Shown: positions 16,366 to 24,572 of the stretch, piece after piece | How the letters are laid out: every line of letters begins with the position of its first letter | How positions within the stretch are numbered: the first letter of the stretch is position 1 | Source of the DNA: Hymenobacter sp. J193 | Lineage (GTDB): Bacteria; Bacteroidota; Bacteroidia; Cytophagales; Hymenobacteraceae | DNA: 64,000 bases | Direction: 5' to 3' | NCBI RefSeq assembly: GCF_024700075.1 | Contig: NZ_JAJONE010000001.1 | Coordinates: 4,735,001-4,799,000 of the forward strand | Position numbers and translations under genes: made by a program | Notes under the pieces: generated by a model | Seen by the model: the letters and a program-made list of their open reading frames with translations, nothing else | Databases searched by the model: none | What the model was told of the DNA's origin: nothing

Positions 16366-18075
16366 TTAGAACTGGTAAGTAACGCCGGCCAGCACGTTTA
16401 CGCCCTTCACCGGGTAGAGAAGAAAACGCTCGTATTTACGGCCCAGCAGGTTATTACCCATAGCAAAGATGGACAGATTATCCGAGAATCGATAATCAGC
16501 CCGCAGGTTCAGGTCCACCACGCTGTCGGTGGGACGCACGGTCTGCACGTAGGTGCCGGAGGTGGTCGGCGGCACGCTAGTGTCGGGCACAAAGCGGGTT
16601 ACGGCCCCGTAGCTCGATGACAAGGTGTAGAGCTCAGCGCCTACCAGCAGCTTATCCATGAAGTTGTAGGAGCCGAAGAACGTACCCTGGAAAGTAGGTC
16701 GGTGGAAGGCTTCGGCCAGGGTTTTGGTTTTGTAGGCGTTGTAGTCGGCCTTGACGCCCAGGCGGAACCGCTCGGCAGCGTTGTAGAGCGCCTCGCCGTG
16801 CACGTTCATGAACTGGGTGGTTTTGCGGTCATACACCAAATCGAAGCGGGTAGAGTCGCGCCGGCTGTTGTTATAGAAGTACAGGTTCTGGTCGTTGGCC
16901 AGCGTCACTTTGGCGTTCAGCTCCAGGGCGCGTACCGGCGTGGCCGAGAAGCCAAAGAACACCGTGGGGCCGCGGTGGGTGTCGGCCACACGCTGGTTAG
17001 GACCGAGCCAGGGGTTTTCGGTGGTCAGGTCGTACATGGTAGTGCGCTGCAGGCCGCCACCCAGGCCCCCGTACACCACAAACCGGTCTTCGGCCACGGT
17101 GTAGCCCAGGCGCACGGCCGGGTACACGTTGAACTGCTTGGCCGTTCCTATTGTGTCGCCGGTGTAGCCTAGCGTGGCCCCAATGGACACGTCGAGGCGG
17201 TCGAAATCCACTTCCAGGGCGGGCGTCACCTGCACAAACGGCCGGCTCACGCTCACCGAATCCTTGTGTGAGATAAACGAAGCCTCGCCGTTGATGGCCA
17301 CGCGGGTTTTCTCCGTGAGGTAGTATTTCGACTGCAGGCCCAGCTGGAAGTCACTTTCCCGGGCCGCGAAGTTGTCTTTCCAGTAGCGGAAGCCCGCGCT
17401 CAGGTCGTACTGGAACTGGGCGCCAGCGGCCCGGTTGCGCAGGTACACCTTGGCGGCGGCGCGGTTGAATACCTGCTTGAGCGTGTCGGCGTCGGGGCGC
17501 GGCTCCCGCGGGGCGTAGCCGTAAAAGTTGTACCGCTCACGGCCCAGGTCGAGGCGTGCGCCCAGCGTCATCGGCCCACTGTAGGTTTCGCCGTGCAAGC
17601 CCAGGCTGCTTTGAGCTACGCCGGAGTTTTTGCCGTCCACGGGGCCCTTGGCCGAGGAAATGTGGCTAAGGTTGACGCCATAGGAAGCCGCGTTGTCGCG
17701 CGTGTTGTGCAGGTACGCCTTGCCGTAGACGGTGCCGTAGTTGCCCAGGCCCGCCTTCACGTAGTTGCCCAGCAGCGGGGCCAGCTCTTCCTGCTTGATG
17801 GTGAGCACCCGCACCGAGGGATTCAGGTTATCGGAAGGCAGGCGGAAGTCGGGGAAGGTATACTGCAGCGGCTTGGCCGTCTTGGTCGGAGGCGCAATCT
17901 GCACCTTCTCGTAGTTGCGCGTGGCCTCGGGCAGCTGGTTTACGCGCTCCTTCACAATCTCAATTTCGGCGTCTTCAATCTTGCCGCGGGTGCGCTGGGC
18001 CTGAGCCAGCTGCGGGGCCGCGCTGGCAGCCAGCAGCACCAGAGCCGCGGCGGTATGGGAGGAACGAAGCGTCAT
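16366..18075 (-). CDS. Outer-membrane beta-barrel protein (TonB-receptor-like barrel)
   Basis: A 569-residue protein with a signal peptide (about 1-26, cleaved near LAQAQ) and a body of alternating beta strands ending in the aromatic terminus VLAGVTYQF, typical of BAM-inserted barrels. There is no clear plug domain before the barrel. The barrel includes LNLRADYRFSDNLSIFAMGN, common in TonB-dependent receptor C-termini. It lies between a long TPR protein and the SPOR-ExbBD-TonB genes, so it may be the outer-membrane part of that machinery; this is inference. Confidence 0.8.
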   Translation of the reverse strand: MTLRSSHTAAALVLLAASAAPQLAQAQRTRGKIEDAEIEIVKERVNQLPEATRNYEKVQIAPPTKTAKPLQYTFPDFRLPSDNLNPSVRVLTIKQEELAPLLGNYVKAGLGNYGTVYGKAYLHNTRDNAASYGVNLSHISSAKGPVDGKNSGVAQSSLGLHGETYSGPMTLGARLDLGRERYNFYGYAPREPRPDADTLKQVFNRAAAKVYLRNRAAGAQFQYDLSAGFRYWKDNFAARESDFQLGLQSKYYLTEKTRVAINGEASFISHKDSVSVSRPFVQVTPALEVDFDRLDVSIGATLGYTGDTIGTAKQFNVYPAVRLGYTVAEDRFVVYGGLGGGLQRTTMYDLTTENPWLGPNQRVADTHRGPTVFFGFSATPVRALELNAKVTLANDQNLYFYNNSRRDSTRFDLVYDRKTTQFMNVHGEALYNAAERFRLGVKADYNAYKTKTLAEAFHRPTFQGTFFGSYNFMDKLLVGAELYTLSSSYGAVTRFVPDTSVPPTTSGTYVQTVRPTDSVVDLNLRADYRFSDNLSIFAMGNNLLGRKYERFLLYPVKGVNVLAGVTYQF

Positions 18076-18175
18076 ACTAGCAGGAAAGGGCTTTGTTCAG
18101 TTGATGCTTTACACAAGCTGAACCTTTGGCCTATTAATCAGAAGGTTATTTTCTTTTGTATTTTACAGCTTGCTC

Positions 18176-21100
18176 CTATTGCTCACCCTCAGCCGGAGCT
18201 TCGGCCGGACTTTCAGCCGGGGCCGCCGTGCTGTCCGTGGGAGCGGCCTGCAGGGAAGCGCGTGGCACTGTGCGGCCTTTGGGGGCGGGCTTGGCGGGCG
18301 CTTTGCCGGTAGCCGGCTTGGTGGTCGTGCCGGCTTTGGTGGGCGCGGGTTTGGCCGGGGCCGGCGTGCCGCTGTCGAGGTTGGCGAGGCGCTGCTTGGC
18401 GCCTTCCACCACTTCCGGCACCGGGAATTTGTTGTCGATGATGGAGTTCAGCGTGGCCTTGGCCTGGAAGGCTTCGCCCTGGGCCGTGTAGATGTCGGCA
18501 ATCAGCAGGAATGCCCGGCCCAGCCACAGTTCGTAGCTGCTGAAGCTGGAGTTGCTCTTGTAGGCCGCATCCAGCGCCGCTTCGTACTTCTGCTGCTTGA
18601 AGAGGACCTCGGCCAGCAGGTACTGCGCCTCCGCTCCCGATTCATCCTGGGCCGCAGCCGCGGCGCCTGTCAGCTCGGGCACGGCCTGGTCGAGGTTACC
18701 GGCGCGGTAGCTGGCCTTGCCCAGATAAAGCAGGGCCTGGTTGGCCGCACTCAGGGAAGAACTACCCAGGTTTTTCACTTCTTCGGCCACGCGGCGGGTA
18801 GCCGGGTAGTCGCCGCTTTCGTAGTAGCTTTTCATCAGCCCCACCCCGGCGTTGGCAATTTCGCGGCGGTTCTGGGAGGAGCTTTGCAGGCGGCCGTAGT
18901 ACTTGATGGCCTCAGCGTAGTTCTTGTTCTCGAACTCCAGATCAGCCACCCGGCCCACGGCGCGGTTCACAAACTCCGACTTGCCCTCGGCCACCACCGC
19001 CTTCATGCGCGTGAGGGCCTCGGCCTTCTTGCCGGTTTTCAGGTAGGCGTCGGCCAGCAGGTAGCGGCCATCCACGGCCAGGGCGTTGTTGGGATACTGC
19101 TTGAGGTAAGCTTCGAGGCGCGGAATGGCCTGCTCGTACTTCTCGGCCGCGTACAGCGACTTGGCGGCCTCGAACTCCACGCTTTCCACGGCCGCGTCGT
19201 TGGGGTTCTGCTGCTTGAAGCGGGCCAGGTAGGCATCAAACTCATCCGTCTGCCCCAGGGCCGTGAGCGACTGTTGCAGGGAGTAGATGGAGGAGCTGGC
19301 GGCCTTGCTGCGCGGGTACTGGTCGAGCACGCGCTTGAAGTCGGTGGCGGCTTTGTCGTGCTGCCCCAGGTTGGCATAGGCTACGCCGCGCTTCTGCAGG
19401 GCCGTGGGTGCCAGCGGGGAGTTGGGCCGGTTGTCGAGCAGGCGCGAGAAGCCGGCCACGGCCGCTTCGTAGTTGCCACCCTCAAACTCCAGCTGGGCCT
19501 GCTGGTACACGGCATCATCGGCGTAGCGCGAGGATGGTGCGGTTTTGAGCAGAGTGGCCAAGGTGCTGGCGGCTTCGTCGCGGCGGCCCAGGAGGCCCAG
19601 CACTACGCTTTTCTGGTAGTAGGCGTAGTCCTTGTCGGCGGCGTTGGCCTCAATCACGCGGTTGTAGCCTTCCAGCGCGGTCTGGTAGCTTTTGGCCACG
19701 TAGTTGATGTCGGCCAGGCGCAGGGTGACGTCGTAGTAGTTGGGGTCTTTGGCGGCCTGGGCGTCTTTCAGGTAAGCCTGAAACTGGGGCCGGGCCTTCT
19801 CATACTGCTGGGTGTTGTAGTAGGCGTAGCCCAGGCCGTAGCGGGCCTGTTGGTCGAAGTTGGTTTGGGCGGCCGGGCCGCTGGCGGCGGTGCGCAGGGC
19901 GGCGGTGTAGCTCGTAATGGCCGGCTGGTACTGCTGACCCTGGCTGTACACGTCGCCGCGCAGCACTTCGGCGGCGGCCTGCAGGGCGTCGTCCTGCGGG
20001 TATTTCAACGACTTCTCCACTACCGGTAGGGCCTCCTGGAAGCGGCTGGCGTTGTAGAGCGTGGCGGCCTGGTAATAGGCCACGCGCTGGTAGGTGGCGT
20101 TGAGCTTGGCGCTGCGGTTTTCGAGGCCCTCGAGGTAGTTCAGGGCCTGGGCGTAGTCGGCCGAGTTCAGGAAACTCTCGCTCAGGATATCGTCCACCAC
20201 GGCCGCGTTCTTGGAGCGCGGATACTTGCGGTCGAAGTCGCGCAGGGCGGCAATGACTTCCTGGGTGTTGCCCTGCTCGTAGTTGATCTGGGCGTACTTG
20301 ACGGTGGCGTGTTCGGTGACGTTCTTGTCAAACGTAAGCTTGCGGGCCGCGTCGAAGGCATTCAGGGCCAGCTGCTTCTGCTGGGTTTGCAGATAACTGA
20401 GGCCCAGGTGATAGGCTGCGTTCTGGCCCAGGGAGTCGCGGCGGGCGGCCACGCCCTTCAGGCTGCCGATGGCGCCCTTGTAGTCGCCCATCTTGTAGTT
20501 GGCATAGCCCACCTTGTACTGCACCGAGGGGTCGATTTTCTTGCGGCCGTTGGCGTACTTGTCGAAGTACACGGTGGCTTGCTTGTAGTCCTGCTTCTGG
20601 TAGAAGGCGTCGCCCACCAGCAGCTGTATCTCGTCGGCCGACTGCGGGGGGCGGGGTCTGGGCCAGGGCCTTGGTGCCGTAGCTGATGAGCCCGTCCAGG
20701 TCGCCTTCCTTGTAGTAGATCTGCGTCATCACGGCCGGCACCACGGGGCGGTAGGCGTCGTTCTGCTCGGCCACGGCCAGGTCCTTGCGGGCCCCGGCGA
20801 AGTCGCCGCTCAGGTACGCCAGGTAGCCGGCGTAGTAGGAGCTGGCGTAGCGGTACTGGTGCTGGCCCTGCTTGTTGCGGTCGAACTGCAGACGGGCCTT
20901 GTCGAAATCCTTCTGGGCAAAGTAGCTGTAGCCGAGCTTGAACTCCGACTCGGCGCGCTGCTCGGCCGAGAGGTTGTCGGGGGCCACGCGCTGCAGGTAC
21001 TCAATGGCCTTGGGGTAGCTTTTCCGGTCAAAGTAGGACTTGCCCAGCTCAAAAAACGCCACGGCGGCCTTGGGGTGGGCCGGGTTATGGGCCGCGAAGG

Positions 21101-21392
21101 CCAGGATGCGCCCTTCGGCGTCGGGGTGCTGCAGGTACAGGCCCGCCACGGCGTAGTAGTACTCGGCGTCGGTGGTGCGGTCCTGCAGGTCGCCGGTACG
21201 GCGCTGGGTGAGCTCCAGGTACTGCTGAAACGCCTGCTGGGCCGCCCCGTACTTGGCGCGGTCGAAGAGCTCCAGCCCTTCCTGAAAAAACCGTTCATCG
21301 TTGGCAAACACCTGCGTCTGCTGGGCCTGGGCGGCGAGAGGAGCCGTGGCGCCCAGGGCCGCGGCCAGGGCAATCCGGGGAAATAACTTCAT
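18176..21392 (-). pseudogene. Large TPR-repeat protein, split by a frameshift
   Basis: Two frames jointly encode one ~1,070-residue periplasmic TPR protein. The first (from ATG 21392) has a signal peptide ending AQAQ and TPR helices up to ISYGTKALAQTPPP; the second resumes at QSADEIQLLVGDAFYQKQDY and continues with about 15 more TPR units, ending in a Pro/Ala/Lys-rich tail. The break is at a run of six G at 20646-20651; one base fewer would restore the frame. Such proteins commonly scaffold envelope complexes. It is first in the cluster leading to exbBD-tonB. Confidence 0.85.
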
Positions 21393-21437
21393 TGCTCGGC
21401 GTTACGGGAAACAGCCCCACGAGAGGGCGGATACGGC

Positions 21438-21445
21438 CAAAAGTA
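21438..21445 (-). promoter_or_regulatory. Candidate -7 box TACTTTTG upstream of the TPR gene
   Basis: The minus strand reads TACTTTTG, matching TAnnTTTG, 46 nt before the TPR-gene ATG. It could drive the whole TPR-to-tonB cluster. No clear -33 element was found. Confidence 0.45.
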
Positions 21446-21575
21446 GTTAAAAATGCCGTTGGGTTGCGGCCTTGGCGGCTTTTGGGTGTTACTAACGTCA
21501 AATGCGGGTGCTTGGTGTATACCTTGCGGGCGTTGGTGCGTTAGGGTTTGGCTTTTTTCTATTTCCGCTTCTCGT

Positions 21576-22400
21576 ATGCTATTCCCGCGTTTACTCTTTC
21601 CAGGCCTGCTGACGAGCCTGGCTTTCGGCTGCTCTGCTCCTGCTGCTTCAACTGGCCCTTATCCGCAAAACCCGGCTATTTCGGACGCCCAGGGGTACCC
21701 GCGGGATTCCACCACGTTCTACTTCCCGGCTGCGGACTCGCTGACTGCTAGTAGACCAGCAGGAGAATCTGTGGAAGTACAGGCTTCAGGTGAACCGCTG
21801 GAAAGTTGCACTGGTGAGTTGCGCTTTGCCTCCCACACGTTAACTTTCTTCCAGGCCCCAGTACTTTCTAACTACTATTTGGGCGCCCCTATCTACCGTT
21901 TTACGTGGCTACGCTCTTTTCATCGGCCGGTTTTACTCACTCTGCGGCTTCGTCAGGGCAAAGCTGTTTTGCATACTCAATTGCTTACTAAATCTGCCAT
22001 GCCTGCGCCTACCATTAGCGCTATTGATTTTACCGCTCCGCAAAGCAAGGAACAGGTGCGCAAGCAGCAGGAGCAGCTGTTGGCCGACGTCGAATTTCAA
22101 AATTTTCTAGCTGAGAGCAAAAAACCGCCTATCCAAGTCAGGCAAGAGGAAACCAGCCTGTCAGTGTCCCTTGAGCAATGGCAGCACTTTCAGGTGCTTC
22201 TCGCGCGGTGCCGCTTCCAAAACCTGGCTTCTTGTGAAATAAACGAGGTACTCGACGGAGCCTACTGGCTGCTGGAAGCCCACCAGGCCAGCGGCTACCA
22301 CGTAGTTTTTCGCCATAGCCCCGATGAGACGGATGGCTTCCGTAAAGCCTGCGAATACCTGATTGAGTTAAGCTCGGTTCGGAAAGAGGAGCGGTATTAG
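21576..22400 (+). CDS. Predicted lipoprotein, function unknown
   Basis: A 274-residue protein starting MLFPRLLFPGLLTSLAFGCS, a lipoprotein signal with the lipid-attached Cys at about residue 19. The mature protein is mixed alpha/beta with a Gln/Lys-rich helical stretch (SKEQVRKQQEQLLADVEFQN). No known domain is recognised. The longer frame from 21453 is rejected because it lacks a signal sequence. The last ~36 bp of the gene are repeated at 24341, next to another copy of the dispersed repeat. Confidence 0.7.
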   Translation: MLFPRLLFPGLLTSLAFGCSAPAASTGPYPQNPAISDAQGYPRDSTTFYFPAADSLTASRPAGESVEVQASGEPLESCTGELRFASHTLTFFQAPVLSNYYLGAPIYRFTWLRSFHRPVLLTLRLRQGKAVLHTQLLTKSAMPAPTISAIDFTAPQSKEQVRKQQEQLLADVEFQNFLAESKKPPIQVRQEETSLSVSLEQWQHFQVLLARCRFQNLASCEINEVLDGAYWLLEAHQASGYHVVFRHSPDETDGFRKACEYLIELSSVRKEERY

Positions 22401-22492
22401 GATAGGGTGCGGGGCTATGCCTCGCCGCCGTCCGCGCCACTCGGGCCACGCGGCGCGGACGGCGGGCGGGGCATAGCCCCTCAATCGTAGGA
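22365..22492. repeat. Direct duplication unit A plus dispersed palindromic repeat, copy 2
   Basis: 22365-22446 is nearly identical to 24341-24424. It covers the last codons of the lipoprotein gene and the left half of the palindromic repeat (GATAGGGTGCGGGGCTATGC, 22401-22420). The right half GGGCGGGGCATAGCCCC (22464-22480) closes the palindrome. The two units bound the Crp/Fnr-hydrolase gene pair. Confidence 0.75.
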
Positions 22493-22545
22493 GCCACTCC
22501 GCATAGCCGAGCGACGGCCGAGTGCGCAAGTCCTGACCCATTTGA

Positions 22546-22576
22546 TTTGCTGCCCCGTGCGCCGGGGCCTACTTTG
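22546..22576 (+). promoter_or_regulatory. Candidate promoter of the Crp/Fnr gene
   Basis: TTTG at 22546-22549 and TACTTTG at 22570-22576 are separated by 20 nt, close to the Bacteroidota -33 TTTG / -7 TAnnTTTG arrangement, 29 nt before the ATG at 22605. Confidence 0.5.
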
Positions 22577-22604
22577 CGGCCCAGCCGCCTCACCGGCCCC
22601 ATCC

Positions 22605-23201
22605 ATGCCCATGCCAGAGCCGGAACGCTCCCCTTCTGACAACACGCTGCTCAGCCATTTCAGCTACTACATCCGCTTAAGCCCGGCCCTGCAGGCCGAT
22701 TTGGTGGATAAGGTCGCCGTCGTTCACTTTCGGAAGGGCGCCACGGTGCACGACATGGGCCGGGTGTGCAAGGAAAGCTTTTTCATCCGGCAAGGGCTGC
22801 TGCGCACCTATTACCTGAAAGACGGCAAGGAAATCAGCGAGTACTTCTGCGCCGAAGAAGAGTGGGTGAACTCGCCCCGCAGCTTCATGCAACAGCAGCT
22901 CGACATTTATTCCATTGATGCCCTGGAAGACACCGAAGCCTACCGCTTAAAAGTGGCCGACCTGCTGTATTTATTCGACCACTACCCGGAAATGGAACGA
23001 TACGCCCGCTTGTCGATGGGCAGCCTGTTCGGGCATTTAATTGAGCGCATCACCTCGCTGCGCTTCACCACGGCCGCCGAGAAATACACCCATTTCTGCC
23101 AGGCCTACGCCGGCCTCCACCACCGCATCCCGCTGAGCATGGTGGCCTCTTACCTCGGCATCACCCAGGAAACGCTGAGCCGCATCCGGGCCAGAAGCTG
23201 A
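22605..23201 (+). CDS. Crp/Fnr family transcriptional regulator
   Basis: A 198-residue regulator with an N-terminal cyclic-nucleotide-binding-like beta-roll (about 25-125, including VVHFRKGATVHDMGRVCKES) and a C-terminal helix-turn-helix (about 170-195, HRIPLSMVASYLGITQETLS). The roll lacks an obvious cAMP-binding RTAT-type motif, so its signal is unknown; no Fe-S cysteine cluster is seen. The Met at 22605 fits a promoter just upstream. It sits before a secreted hydrolase gene, and a near-FNR palindrome in the gap suggests it controls that gene. Confidence 0.85.
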   Translation: MPMPEPERSPSDNTLLSHFSYYIRLSPALQADLVDKVAVVHFRKGATVHDMGRVCKESFFIRQGLLRTYYLKDGKEISEYFCAEEEWVNSPRSFMQQQLDIYSIDALEDTEAYRLKVADLLYLFDHYPEMERYARLSMGSLFGHLIERITSLRFTTAAEKYTHFCQAYAGLHHRIPLSMVASYLGITQETLSRIRARS

Positions 23202-23208
23202 CACCTTA

Positions 23209-23224
23209 TTTGATGTAGGTCAAA
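23209..23224. promoter_or_regulatory. FNR-box-like palindrome TTTGA-N6-TCAAA
   Basis: A perfect 5-bp inverted repeat with 6-nt spacer, one base different from the classical TTGAT-N4-ATCAA Fnr/Crp-type site. It lies 8 bp after the Crp/Fnr stop and 50 bp before the hydrolase ATG. Role as operator is inferred. Confidence 0.55.
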
Positions 23225-23273
23225 TGCCGGGGCTGCCGCGGTTCTCAACTTTGCAGAAACCAAACCAGCTCCT

Positions 23274-24104
23274 ATGAAACTCCTTGTCCTGCTCCTGCTT
23301 CACCTGTGCCTGGCGGCTACCGTGCGCGCCCAGGTCCGCCTTCACACGCCCCACGTCGAAAGCCAGCTCTACCTGGGCAGCGGCCGCCACCAGCCCCTGG
23401 TGGTGGGCCTCGGTGGTTCGGAAGGCGGCAACGCCTGGGCCAGCAGCCATTGGGCCACCACCCGGAACCAGTTGCTGGCCAAGGGATACGCCTTTCTGGC
23501 CATCGGGTATTTTGGGGCCCCCGGCACGCCAGATACGCTCAATAAAATTGCGGTCGAAGCCGTATACCAGGCCATCAAAGCCGCAACGAAAAATCCGGCC
23601 GTCGCCGCCCACCGAATTGCGCTTATCGGCGGTTCCCGGGGCGGCGACCTGGCCCTGCTGCTGGGCAGTTATTACCCCGACATCGACTGCGTAATTGCGC
23701 TGGTGCCCAGCCACGTGGTGTTTCCGGGCCACACCGCGCACTTCAGCACCTCCCTGTGGACGTACCAGGGTCGGGAGTTGCCCTTTGTGCCGGTAAACGA
23801 AGCCGCAGTGCCTTACCTAATGAAGCGGGATTTGCGGGGGGCTTTCACGGCGATGCTGCAGGATACGGCGGCGGAGAAAAAAGCAGCTATCCGGGTAGAA
23901 AACATCAAAGGGGCCGTCCTGCTGCTCTCGGCCACGGCCGACGAAATCAGTCCCAGTGCGCCAATGTGCGCCAAGCTGATGGAGCGCCTGCGGCAGCATC
24001 GTTTTCCCCACGAGCACCACGCCCTCGTCGGCAGCCACGCCGAGCCCCTGAAGCATTTTGACCTGGTGTTTGCTTTTCTGGAAAAAAACTTCCCGCCAGG
24101 CTAG
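23274..24104 (+). CDS. Secreted alpha/beta hydrolase, BAAT/dienelactone-hydrolase-like
   Basis: A 276-residue protein with a signal peptide (about 1-20, cleaved near VRAQ). The hydrolase core carries the nucleophile elbow GGSRGG near residue 124, a likely acid Asp in SATADEISPSAPM and a catalytic His in LVGSHAEPL. It best resembles acyl-CoA thioesterase/BAAT C-terminal domains, but an exported member more likely acts as an esterase. The substrate is unknown. Probably controlled by the preceding Crp/Fnr protein. The gene pair lies between two copies of duplicated DNA. Confidence 0.75.
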   Translation: MKLLVLLLLHLCLAATVRAQVRLHTPHVESQLYLGSGRHQPLVVGLGGSEGGNAWASSHWATTRNQLLAKGYAFLAIGYFGAPGTPDTLNKIAVEAVYQAIKAATKNPAVAAHRIALIGGSRGGDLALLLGSYYPDIDCVIALVPSHVVFPGHTAHFSTSLWTYQGRELPFVPVNEAAVPYLMKRDLRGAFTAMLQDTAAEKKAAIRVENIKGAVLLLSATADEISPSAPMCAKLMERLRQHRFPHEHHALVGSHAEPLKHFDLVFAFLEKNFPPG

Positions 24105-24201
24105 CGCCCACGGCCCGGCCGGACACCGGGTACACACCGGAAACAGCCTTCCTTCTATACCCATCACGAAGTGCCGTCCGAAAAATACCAGGGCGTGCAG
24201 C

Positions 24202-24312
24202 GACGCAACTAGGTTGCGTCTCGTCGTTAGCTCCGCTGACCTTCGGTTGCTGACGTTGAGTATCCGGCGCGTTTCCCTTCGTGCAACGACGAGACGCGAA
24301 GGGTCGCGTCTC
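24202..24312. repeat. Compound inverted repeat with two nested hairpins
   Basis: GACGCAAC-TAG-GTTGCGTC (24202-24220) and GAGACGCGA-N4-TCGCGTCTC (24291-24312) are perfect small hairpins. In addition, 24213-24228 pairs with 24285-24299 across a 56-nt gap, so the whole unit can fold as one branched structure. It follows the hydrolase gene in a 468-bp gap without genes. Confidence 0.7.
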
Positions 24313-24340
24313 TACCCCCATGCGCAGCTCACTTCGCGAC

Positions 24341-24492
24341 GAGTATAAGCTCGGTGCGGAAAGAGGAGCGGTATTAGGGTAGGGTGCGGGGTTTGCCCTC
24401 GCCCGCCGACCGCGCCACTCGGCCGTCAGTGTTCAACCGTACCCTTGGTCATCGGTCAACAACGGGCGGGAACAAGCTTCGCACCCTACCGC
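24341..24492. repeat. Direct duplication unit B plus dispersed palindromic repeat, copy 3
   Basis: 24341-24424 repeats 22365-22446 with few differences, including non-functional DNA matching the end of the lipoprotein gene. The palindrome runs from GTAGGGTGCGGGGTTTGCCC (24379-24398) to GGGCGGGAACAAGCTTCGC and CACCCTACC (ending 24490), around a centre rich in GGTCAAC words. Confidence 0.75.
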
Positions 24493-24572
24493 ATAAGCAT
24501 AAATTGCCCTTCTCTGGCAACCTTTGCCGCCCGCCTTGCCTCCTTGGGCTGTTCTCTCCCCTATTCTTCCTG

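Noticed and set aside
18170-20029. 619-residue plus-strand open frame antisense to the TPR gene
   Set aside because: Gly/Val/Leu/His-rich composition of a GC-rich shadow frame; the minus strand encodes clear TPR repeats.
20646-20651. Programmed ribosomal frameshift in the TPR gene
   Set aside because: No downstream pseudoknot or Shine-Dalgarno-like stimulator was evident and similar one-base breaks occur in unrelated genes, so an indel is simpler.
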